DNA of 5,900 nt. Origin: an uncultured Bacilli bacterium (GTDB lineage: Bacteria > Bacillota_I > Bacilli_A > RF39 > UBA660). Positions within the stretch are counted from its first letter, which is position 1; every line of letters begins with the position of its first letter. The notes under the pieces were generated by a model. It saw only the letters and a program-made list of their open reading frames with translations. It did not search any database and was not told where the DNA came from. The position numbers and the translations under genes were made by a program. Where the stretch lies: NCBI GenBank assembly GCA_947588795.1, contig CANPZJ010000049.1, positions 1 through 5,900 of the forward strand, in the 5' to 3' direction. Below, one piece after another: positions 1 to 5,120 of the stretch.

Positions 1-839
1 GGATTAGCAAGGCCAATATCTTCATAAGCAATTACAGATAGTCTTCTAAAAATACTATCTAAATCTTCTGCCTCAATGAGCCTTGCAATATAATGAAGAG
101 TAGCATTGACATCACTTCCTCGTATAGATTTTTGAAGAGCACTTAAAACATCATAGTGGCCATCTTCATTTTTATCATGAAAGAAGACTGGTTTACTATT
201 AATAGATTTTACAACTTCAATATTTACATTATGATCACTAGTAGAGTAGTAAGATACCTCAAGTAAATTTAAAGCATTTCTAACATCACCTGAAGATAGA
301 GAGGCAATATACTCTAAAGTTTTTTTATCAATTTTAATATCTTCTAGTTTACTAGTAGCTTTCCTTAAAACTTTAATAATATCTTCTTCTTTTAGTTCAT
401 GTAATTCAAATATTTGACACCGACTTCTAATGGCTGGATTAATTTTATGATAAGGATTACTGGTAGTAAGTCCAATTAAAATAATTGTCCCTTTTTCAAT
501 ATGGGGTAGTAATATATCTTGCTTATCTTTATTCATCCGATGTATTTCATCAATAACTAAAATTAAATCACCATAAAATTTAGCTTCTTCAATAGCCATT
601 TCAAAATCTTCTTTTTTCGAAGTAGTAGCGTTTAAAAATTTAGTCCGCATTCCTAGTTCATTACTAATCGCACTAGCAATACTAGTTTTACCAATTCCTG
701 GTTTACCATATAAAATCATCGAAAAAATCTTTTTGTTTTTAATTAAATTAGTTAATATTTTACCACTACCTATTAAATGATCTTGACCAACAACATCACT
801 TAACTTTTGCGGTCTTAGTTTATCTGCAAGAACTTCCAT
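1..839 (-). CDS. rarA: Replication-associated recombination protein A (RarA/MgsA), AAA+ ATPase; C-terminus cut by window edge
   Basis: RarA is a cytoplasmic AAA+ ATPase that acts at stalled replication forks, related to clamp loaders and to RuvB. My reading of the minus strand gives 279 whole codons from ATG at 839, open to the window edge. Visible in order: an N-terminal LADKLRPQ-x-VGQDHLIG block (residues 4-24), Walker A GKPGIGKT (45-52), Walker B LILVIDEIHR (92-101), a sensor-1 type TTSNPY (125-130), an arginine-finger segment AIRSRCQIFEL (136-146) and a sensor-2 type SGDVRNALNLLE (183-194). The segment KSIRGSDVNATLHYIARLIEA followed by RRLSVIAYEDIGLANP is diagnostic for the RarA family over RuvB or DnaX. 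Family members are usually about 420-450 residues, so roughly a third is missing here. The start is supported by AGGTGA at 846-851, six bases upstream. It is transcribed divergently from the xer gene. Confidence 0.96.
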   Translation of the reverse strand, partial: MEVLADKLRPQKLSDVVGQDHLIGSGKILTNLIKNKKIFSMILYGKPGIGKTSIASAISNELGMRTKFLNATTSKKEDFEMAIEEAKFYGDLILVIDEIHRMNKDKQDILLPHIEKGTIILIGLTTSNPYHKINPAIRSRCQIFELHELKEEDIIKVLRKATSKLEDIKIDKKTLEYIASLSSGDVRNALNLLEVSYYSTSDHNVNIEVVKSINSKPVFFHDKNEDGHYDVLSALQKSIRGSDVNATLHYIARLIEAEDLDSIFRRLSVIAYEDIGLAN

Positions 840-865
840 TGTAATTCACCTAACTTCTATTAAGT

Positions 866-874
866 ATTATATCA
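866..874 (-). promoter_or_regulatory. Extended -10 promoter of rarA
   Basis: On the minus strand TGATATAAT (874 down to 866) is a perfect extended -10 element (TGnTATAAT). No good -35 is visible at the usual distance, which an extended -10 can tolerate. The predicted start near 859 gives a leader of about 20 nt containing the AGGTGA ribosome site. Confidence 0.6.
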
Positions 875-901
875 AAATAAAGACTATTAATAAATAATTT
901 G

Positions 902-910
902 TGCTATAAT
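902..910 (+). promoter_or_regulatory. Extended -10 promoter of xer gene
   Basis: TGCTATAAT is a perfect extended -10 (TGnTATAAT); the -35 region near 882-887 is poor. The predicted start is near 917, only about 11 nt before the GTG at 928, so the leader is very short. The sole ribosome-site match is a weak GTGAT at 918-922. Translation may therefore be inefficient or nearly leaderless. The two extended -10 elements of rarA and xer lie about 30 bp apart and face away from each other. Confidence 0.6.
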
Positions 911-927
911 TTAGATAGTGATGTTAA

Positions 928-1815
928 GTGAAAAATAAAGAAATAACTGATAAATATACCGAAGAATATTTAAATTATTTAAAATATGAGCGTAAACTAT
1001 CTAATAATACTTATGAGTCATATCGTTATAATTTAATAAAAATAGGTGAATACTTTAATAACGATAATCTTCTTAATTTATCGGAAGATGATATTAGAAC
1101 ATTTTTATATAAATCTAGGGAGAGCGCTAAAACTAATGCTCATTACTTGACAGTTTTAAAATCATTTTATGCATATATGTTAGATTTAGGTCATATTAAA
1201 GTTAATCCTTGTGCTAATATAAAAATGCCTAAACTAGAAAAAAGTTTACCAAAATTCTTAACTTTTGAAGAGGTAGATAAACTACTTAATATTGATTTAA
1301 AAAAACCAATTGATTATCGTAATAAAGCAATGTTAGAAGTATTATATGCCACCGGTATGAGAATAAGTGAATTACTTAATTTAACTCTATCTAATTATAA
1401 TAGAGAAGATGCTTCAATTAAAGTAATGGGTAAGGGGAGTAAAGAAAGATATGTACCAATTAGTAATGTTGCCATAAAATATTTAGATATGTATTTAAAT
1501 GAATATCGTGGTTATATTTTAAAAACTAATACATCTGATTATATATTTGTAAACTATAATGGTAAGAGGATGAGTAGACAAGGATTTTTTAAAATACTAA
1601 AAGTTCTATGTCAAAAGAGTGGAATTAATAAAGAAATATCACCACATATTCTAAGACATTCCTTTGCCACCCATTTACTTAATAATGGAGCTGATTTAAG
1701 AATCATTCAAGAACTTTTAGGTCATGCTAGTATTTCTACTACCGAAATATATTCCCATATATCAAATGAAAAAATAAAAAAGGATTATGAAAAACATCCC
1801 CATTATAAAAAATAA
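928..1815 (+). CDS. xerD: Xer-type tyrosine recombinase (XerD-like)
   Basis: Complete 295-residue tyrosine recombinase, matching the roughly 295-305 residues of XerC/XerD proteins. Xer recombinases cut and rejoin DNA at dif sites to resolve chromosome dimers. An N-terminal SAM-like core-binding domain (about 8-92, with YLKYERKLSNNTYESYRYNL) is followed by the catalytic domain (about 107-285). All six catalytic positions are present: R145 in ATGMRISELL, K169 in VMGKGSKERY, H240 and R243 in HILRHSFATHLL, H266 in LLGHASISTTEIY, and nucleophile Y275. The spacing R145-K169 (24) and H266-Y275 (9) is that of E. coli XerD. The start is GTG with a weak ribosome site; the next in-frame ATG would remove the core-binding domain. 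There is no phage context, so a housekeeping Xer is favoured. Whether it is XerD, XerC or a single-Xer system cannot be settled from this window. Confidence 0.93.
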   Translation: MKNKEITDKYTEEYLNYLKYERKLSNNTYESYRYNLIKIGEYFNNDNLLNLSEDDIRTFLYKSRESAKTNAHYLTVLKSFYAYMLDLGHIKVNPCANIKMPKLEKSLPKFLTFEEVDKLLNIDLKKPIDYRNKAMLEVLYATGMRISELLNLTLSNYNREDASIKVMGKGSKERYVPISNVAIKYLDMYLNEYRGYILKTNTSDYIFVNYNGKRMSRQGFFKILKVLCQKSGINKEISPHILRHSFATHLLNNGADLRIIQELLGHASISTTEIYSHISNEKIKKDYEKHPHYKK

Positions 1816-1838
1816 GGAAGATATTTAATCATCTTCCT
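1815..1838. terminator. Shared hairpin terminator between converging xer and small-protein genes
   Basis: GGAAGAT (1816-1822) pairs with ATCTTCC (1831-1837), extended by A1815-T1838, around an 8-nt loop. Read on the minus strand it is followed by a T-rich run (TTATTTTTTAT), a classic intrinsic terminator for the 1849-1986 gene. Read on the plus strand, directly after the xer stop, the tail is poorer (TATTTAAG). It probably serves both directions, better on the minus strand. Confidence 0.7.
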
Positions 1839-1848
1839 ATTTAAGTAA

Positions 1849-1986
1849 TTATTTACTACGATTATTACTACGGCTGTTATTACTTCTGCTGTTGCATGAT
1901 TGACTTCTGTTGTTAGCTCTATTATTAGCTTCTTTTTTGTTATTTGCTTGGCTTCTATTATTAGCCTTAGAGTTATTATTTCTCAT
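1849..1986 (-). CDS. 45-residue Asn/Ser/Arg-rich basic small protein, function unknown
   Basis: This short frame runs from ATG at 1986 to TAA at 1849-1851. The support is unusually good for its size: a perfect AGGAGG (1995-2000) lies 8 nt before the ATG, and an intrinsic terminator follows 11 nt after the stop. The 45-residue product is of very low complexity: by my count 16 Asn, 9 Ser, 7 Arg and 4 Lys, one Glu, one Cys, and no large hydrophobic residue except the initiator Met. It is built of imperfect ANN(R/K) units; ANNRSQ occurs at residues 8-13 and 24-29, and NNRS or SRSNN recur at the C-terminus. The strong positive charge and lack of hydrophobic residues suggest a disordered, possibly nucleic-acid-binding protein. 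I do not recognise a family. A spore-type small protein is one guess, not supported by any motif. It lies 99 nt downstream of the ZIP stop on the same strand and could be read through from it. Confidence 0.7.
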   Translation of the reverse strand: MRNNNSKANNRSQANNKKEANNRANNRSQSCNSRSNNSRSNNRSK

Positions 1987-2053
1987 ATTTCTTACCTCCT
2001 GGTATTATTATGGTTAAAATGCTCTAATTAATACTTAGAAAGATAAGTTTTAT

Positions 2054-2082
2054 TTGGTAATAAATGGGCTTAATTTTACCAA
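2054..2082. terminator. Possible weak hairpin downstream of ZIP gene
   Basis: TTGGTAA (2054-2060) and TTACCAA (2076-2082) form a 7-bp stem with a 15-nt loop, immediately after the ZIP stop codon. On the minus strand the following bases (ATAAAAC) are not a good U-tract, so the stem may only end or protect the ZIP message. On the plus strand it is followed by TTTTT and could stop readthrough from xer. Confidence 0.35.
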
Positions 2083-2085
2083 TTT

Positions 2086-2832
2086 TTAGAAAATGAAATG
2101 ATTAATAATAATTAATATTATACCTATAATTAAACCTAAATAGATATGTTTATTTTCTTTGTAAGAAATAGCTTTAGGTAGCATTTCTTCAATCGATAAA
2201 GTAATCATTATACCAGCTACAAATAAAAGAACTATGCTTATCATTATATCAGTTATATAATTTTTTAAAAATAGATATGCAATTAAAGCTCCCATTGGTT
2301 CAGCAAGTCCAGAGAGAAGAGTAGTAGTAAGGGCTTTTTTCTTTGATTTAGTAGCGTAATATATAGGAACCGCAATTGATATGCCTTCTGGAATATTATG
2401 AAACATAATTGCAAGAGATAATTTAAGTCCTAAATTTACATCTTGAACACTACCAATAAAGGTTGCAATACCTTCCGGAAAATTATGAAGAAGTAAGGCT
2501 ATCATACTTAAAATGCCTAATTTATACAATGAATCATTATTATCTTTTATTAGTTTATTAATAATAAATACTGATAAGCTACCTAATATTAAAGATAAAA
2601 AGATAGTAATTAAAGCTTTAGATATTTTATATTCTAATAATATAGTAAATAAAGATGATGGAATTAAATCAGTAATACTAATGCCTATCATAATAGCAAT
2701 AGAAAAAGATAGACAGAAGGTAATAAACTTATTTATTTTATTATTATCTATTTTAAAAAAGATAATAATACCACCTAATAAAGTAGACATACCAGCTAAA
2801 GTTGATATTAAAAAGGCATTTAATGTATTCAA
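2086..2832 (-). CDS. zupT: ZIP-family divalent metal transporter (ZupT-like)
   Basis: ZIP proteins carry zinc and other divalent metals (in ZupT also iron, manganese and cobalt) into the cytoplasm through an eight-helix membrane domain. I take TTG at 2832 as the start (248 residues): AGGTGA (2838-2843) lies 5 nt before it, the same ribosome site as rarA. A frame-compatible GTG at 2841 overlaps that site and has nothing suitable upstream. Numbering from the GTG form (251 residues), the metal-site helices are clear: HNFPEGIATF (119-128), FHNIPEGISIAVP (147-159) and SGLAEPMGA (177-185), with EEMLPKA (218-224) in the next helix region. Hydrophobic segments near 6-28, 36-56, 75-95, 107-127, 140-160, 170-192, 196-216 and 232-250 give the expected eight helices. 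Length agrees with bacterial ZupT (about 250-270). The loop between helices 3 and 4 is short and lacks the His-rich stretch of eukaryotic ZIPs. Substrate is not determinable, but the operator-like palindrome in its leader suggests metal control. Confidence 0.93.
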   Translation of the reverse strand: MNTLNAFLISTLAGMSTLLGGIIIFFKIDNNKINKFITFCLSFSIAIMIGISITDLIPSSLFTILLEYKISKALITIFLSLILGSLSVFIINKLIKDNNDSLYKLGILSMIALLLHNFPEGIATFIGSVQDVNLGLKLSLAIMFHNIPEGISIAVPIYYATKSKKKALTTTLLSGLAEPMGALIAYLFLKNYITDIMISIVLLFVAGIMITLSIEEMLPKAISYKENKHIYLGLIIGIILIIINHFIF

Positions 2833-2851
2833 AATAATCACCTAATTAAAC

Positions 2852-2870
2852 TTATGATTGTTTATCATAA
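2852..2870. promoter_or_regulatory. 19-bp operator-like palindrome in ZIP gene leader
   Basis: TTATGAT (2852-2858), a 5-nt centre and ATCATAA (2864-2870) form a perfect 7+7 inverted repeat. It lies just downstream of the predicted transcription start and before the ribosome site, a position suited to repression. Its 19-bp size and A/T-rich TGAT/ATCA arms are reminiscent of Fur-superfamily (Fur, Zur, PerR) boxes, but it is not a close match to any one consensus. As RNA it would form a small hairpin. Confidence 0.5.
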
Positions 2871-2889
2871 TTAATTAAAAAAGAGTAGA

Positions 2890-2919
2890 ATTATATTATG
2901 TTTAATTTTTATTTCTCAA
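2890..2919 (-). promoter_or_regulatory. Promoter of ZIP transporter gene
   Basis: On the minus strand TTGAGA (2919-2914) and TATAAT (2895-2890) are separated by 18 bp. The -10 is perfect and the -35 matches TTGACA at 5 of 6. The predicted start near 2883 gives a leader of about 50 nt that contains the palindrome at 2852-2870. Confidence 0.65.
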
Positions 2920-3145
2920 GGTTTGGTTAACATAATATACATTATGCCATTATTTTGAATTGCCGTTTTTGCCAATTATTATAGATCTTTTTGTGCTTTT
3001 TAATATATATAAAATTAAATACTATTATTATTACTTATATATTTATTTTAATGTAAAATAAAAAAACAAATTTATAAAATCATAAATATGAATTAATATT
3101 AAATTTGAAAGTAGATATATTATAACCTTATTTATATTTTTAATT

Positions 3146-3195
3146 AGGATATAATACGCGTATATCCTTTTATTTATATATTATATAAGGATATA
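3146..3195. repeat. Three alternating copies of AGGATATA forming two overlapping inverted repeats
   Basis: AGGATATA occurs at 3146-3153, inverted as TATATCCT at 3161-3168, and direct again at 3188-3195. The middle copy can pair with either outer one (loops of 7 and about 18 nt; the second stem reaches 9 bp as TATATCCTT with AAGGATATA), so two mutually exclusive hairpins are possible. The first contains ACGCGT, a rare GC block here. On the plus strand the first hairpin is followed by TTTTATTT. Confidence 0.6.
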
Positions 3196-3207
3196 TATAA
3201 CAAAATT

Positions 3208-3226
3208 AAAAAGAGTAAGTTAACTC
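3208..3226 (-). terminator. Weak terminator after the membrane-protein gene
   Basis: Directly after the stop codon, the minus strand reads GAGT, six bases, ACTC, then TTTTT. The stem is only 4 bp (3213-3216 with 3223-3226), so it is a weak candidate supported mainly by position and the T-run. The AGGATATA hairpins further on may add to it. Confidence 0.4.
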
Positions 3227-3227
3227 A

Positions 3228-4082
3228 TTATTTAACTGGAGTAGAACTTACCCAATAATATTCACCATTTTTATCTTTTTGATAAATATGCTTATACATA
3301 GTACCATATTTTTTCATAAATTTATAATCTATTTTAGTTTTATCAGTATATTTTTTACTGCATTCCTCATTTTCATCTAGAGTAGTGTAGTTTTTATAGC
3401 ATTTGTTACTATTTATTTTTAAAAAGTAATCATAAATAGTTATTGTACTCCCCTTCTCTATTGCTTTTTCAATAATTCGATAAATTGCTGTTGTACCATC
3501 AAGAATATATGTATATGTTTCTGATTTACCACAATAGTAATAATCATCTTTTAAATAACATATATGTGAGTTATCATAATTAAAAGCATCTTTTGTTTTA
3601 ATCTTTTCTCCAAATAACTTTTGATATGCACTTTCGATGACTTCTTTTTTTATCTTTGCTATACTACATTTTGTTTCGTTTTCTTCTAAACCAAATATCA
3701 TATTATGAACATTACATGTTTCTGTCTTTTTAGTTTTATTATACTCTTCTATTTCAGCATCTTTAGTATCAGCCTTTTGATATGCTAAACATAATTTAGT
3801 ATCATTATCGATATCTTTAACAGTAATTTTTTTATCAGCATAATTAGATAAACCATTACAATTATTTAAATCATCTGGCATTAAATACCCATGTAATTCT
3901 TTAACTAATTTATCGTTAGTCGAAAGTGATTTACCATTAAATAACCTATACCCTATTAAAAATATTACAGTTATAATTAAAATAGCAATGATTATTTTTA
4001 ATATTTTATCTTCATTTTTAGTTATTTTGCTAAATTTTTTCTTTTTAGCTTTCTTTTCTACTTCCTTTTTATTACTCTTCAT
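3228..4082 (-). CDS. Single-pass membrane protein with Cys-rich extracytoplasmic domain, function unknown
   Basis: This 284-residue protein has a very Lys-rich cytoplasmic N-terminus (residues 1-26), one hydrophobic helix (about 27-48, KILKIIIAILIITVIFLIGYRLF) and an outer domain of about 235 residues. The charge pattern predicts an N-in, C-out anchor with no cleaved signal peptide; there is no lipobox. The outer domain has exactly eight cysteines (75, 98, 123, 139, 175, 184, 228, 241), which could form four disulfides. It contains IKKEVIESAYQKLFGEKI (144-161) and tyrosine-rich blocks around the C175/C184 pair (ICYLKDDYYYC) that resemble poorly characterised surface proteins of AT-rich gut Firmicutes; I cannot name a family. 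The ATG at 4082 follows a good AGAGGT site overlapping the upstream gene's stop. The 9-nt gap indicates cotranscription and probable translational coupling with the HTH gene, so it may be a partner or target of that regulator. Confidence 0.85.
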   Translation of the reverse strand: MKSNKKEVEKKAKKKKFSKITKNEDKILKIIIAILIITVIFLIGYRLFNGKSLSTNDKLVKELHGYLMPDDLNNCNGLSNYADKKITVKDIDNDTKLCLAYQKADTKDAEIEEYNKTKKTETCNVHNMIFGLEENETKCSIAKIKKEVIESAYQKLFGEKIKTKDAFNYDNSHICYLKDDYYYCGKSETYTYILDGTTAIYRIIEKAIEKGSTITIYDYFLKINSNKCYKNYTTLDENEECSKKYTDKTKIDYKFMKKYGTMYKHIYQKDKNGEYYWVSSTPVK

Positions 4083-4091
4083 TTATAACCT

Positions 4092-4868
4092 CTACACTTT
4101 TCTTGATTGAATTTCAGCTATTTTTTCAAATACCTCAGCAGCATTTGATTCATTTATTTCATTATATCCTAGTTCTCTTAAGGCTTGAATTTTAGTAGTA
4201 TTAAGTTGTTGAGTTCTTGATAATTTTTCTTCCTTTTTCGCCTCAATTTCTTGAACAAAGCGTTTTCTACTCTCCACTACTTTACTCTTACTAGCACCAC
4301 CATTATTGTATAAAGTTAAAGCAGAATATAAAATACTTTCAAATATATATTGTCTATCTTCATCAAAAGCATATTCTTCTGGATCAATAAAGCCATTAGT
4401 TTTAGACATATACGCTAAAATATATTTAATTTCTGGCACATTTTCCATTGCTTGTAAAAAATTATATAAATATTTAACAGCGTGGAAACCACTATTAGAT
4501 GAATCATCATCTTCTAATTTTTCTTTTAAAATGAAGGCTATATCATTTAATAATATTCTTCTTTCTTTATCAAGGCCTTTTAGATCAAGGAATGAATCTA
4601 AGTCATTGCCATTCTTAACGCCAATATTAAGTCTTTTTTCGACAGCCATTAAGTATTCAGTATCAACTTTAATTTTCCCAATTTCTTCATTAGTACCTTC
4701 TTTTAAATCTAAAAGTTGTAATAATAAGATTTTCTTTTCTTTTGGCCATTTATCTAAACTATCTAAAACTAGATAATTATAGACCATTTGTCTTGATACC
4801 CCCAAGTACTTTGAAAGTCTTACTTTTGAAACCCCTAATTCTTGTAATAAATTGTTTAACTTATCCAT
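4092..4868 (-). CDS. HTH-domain protein, probable transcriptional regulator of an operon with a membrane protein
   Basis: The 258-residue product begins with a Cro/XRE-like helix-turn-helix (about 4-38): LQELGVSKVRLSKYLGVSRQMVYNYL has the LSKYLGVSRQMVYNYL core of such DNA-binding units. The rest (about 60-258) is mostly predicted helix, with an acidic stretch EDDDSSNSG near 119-127, a central segment GFHAVKYLYNFLQAMENVPEIKYILAYM (127-154) and a charged, coiled-coil-like region (200-220). It has no membrane segment and no enzyme motif that I recognise. The long extra domain is unlike the 70-120 residues of simple phage-type repressors, so a sensing or oligomerisation role is possible (inference). 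Translation starts at ATG 4868, with a modest GAGAG site at 4873-4877 four bases upstream. A near-consensus promoter lies just above. The gene ends with TAG at 4092-4094, and the next gene's ribosome site overlaps that stop. Confidence 0.85.
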   Translation of the reverse strand: MDKLNNLLQELGVSKVRLSKYLGVSRQMVYNYLVLDSLDKWPKEKKILLLQLLDLKEGTNEEIGKIKVDTEYLMAVEKRLNIGVKNGNDLDSFLDLKGLDKERRILLNDIAFILKEKLEDDDSSNSGFHAVKYLYNFLQAMENVPEIKYILAYMSKTNGFIDPEEYAFDEDRQYIFESILYSALTLYNNGGASKSKVVESRKRFVQEIEAKKEEKLSRTQQLNTTKIQALRELGYNEINESNAAEVFEKIAEIQSRKV

Positions 4869-4899
4869 GACACTCTCTACTTTCTACATTTACAATTTA

Positions 4900-4929
4900 A
4901 TTATATATAACTTAACACTTATATGTCAA
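4900..4929 (-). promoter_or_regulatory. Near-consensus promoter of HTH/membrane-protein operon
   Basis: On the minus strand a perfect TTGACA (4929-4924) and a perfect TATAAT (4905-4900) are separated by 18 bp. The predicted start near 4893 leaves a leader of about 25 nt. The -10 lies within the self-complementary TTATATATAA (4901-4910), a possible operator for self-repression. The right end of the IS element ends about 45 bp upstream of the -35. Confidence 0.75.
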
Positions 4930-4973
4930 GAACAAAAACAAATTCAATAAATTAAAATTTATTTTCATTTGCT

Positions 4974-5120
4974 TTGATAAGCCTCACGGCTTATCTTTTC
5001 TGCTTCTTAGGATTTCACTCCTCCACAGACCATATTTCCGACAGTCGCTGCCGTACTTGTTTTTGTTTTTATTATTGTTTAATTTTGATATCTCTCTTTA
5101 TAGTAACTTATTATTCCTTC
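4974..5120 (-). ncRNA. Candidate omega RNA (reRNA) scaffold of TnpB
   Basis: TnpB nucleases use a guide RNA made from the 3' end of tnpB through the right end of the element, with the guide copied from flanking DNA. Here the non-coding stretch after the tnpB stop (about 5078 to 4976) is far more GC-rich and structured than its surroundings. On the minus strand it holds a 6-bp stem CGGCAG/CTGTCG with a CGA loop (5053-5039), then the conserved-looking GGTCTGTGGA block, a small AGGA/TCCT hairpin, and the terminal GATAAGCC hairpin. The 5' limit inside the coding region is a guess. The guide would start near 4973 and run into the HTH promoter's upstream DNA. Confidence 0.6.
4976..4995. repeat. Subterminal hairpin of IS right end
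   Basis: GATAAGCC (4976-4983), a four-base loop and GGCTTATC (4988-4995) form a perfect 8-bp stem. The minus strand loop is GTGA. Position near the element end fits the hairpin recognised by Y1 transposases and the terminal stem of a TnpB guide RNA. On the plus strand it is followed by TTTT and could also act as a terminator, but no plus-strand gene precedes it. Confidence 0.85.

Larger units (their letters stand above)
2842..3227. other. AT-rich intergenic region without a credible gene
   Basis: This 386-bp gap lies upstream of the ZIP gene and downstream of the membrane-protein gene, both on the minus strand. Its ZIP-proximal part holds the promoter and palindrome described separately. Farther up are an inverted repeat CATAAT-ATAC-ATTATG (2931-2946), a shorter AATTG/CAATT pair (2958-2977) and three AGGATATA copies (3146-3195). 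The stretch from about 2999 to 3145 is almost pure A+T with frequent stops. I see no frame with a ribosome site and no tRNA-like fold. Confidence 0.7.

Noticed and set aside
1849..1986. DNA-level tandem repeat or CRISPR-like array in the Asn/Arg-rich gene
   Set aside because: The units are short, imperfect and in codon register with a good ribosome site, so they reflect a low-complexity protein and not an array with spacers.
2513..2845. Plus-strand open frame of about 110 codons
   Set aside because: It lies wholly opposite the ZIP gene, has no ribosome site and no recognisable motif; it is a shadow of the minus-strand gene.
2999..3200. Possible replication origin or AT-rich unwinding element
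   Set aside because: There is strong A+T richness but no DnaA-box cluster (TTATCCACA-like) and no dnaA/dnaN genes nearby.
4306..4776. Plus-strand open frame of about 156 codons
   Set aside because: It is antisense to the HTH gene, Ser/Lys-rich as expected from the reverse of such a sequence, and has no ribosome site or family motif.
4976..4995. Terminator for tnpB
   Set aside because: On the tnpB strand the hairpin is followed by AAAGCAAATG with no U-tract; it fits better as the IS end/guide-RNA stem.
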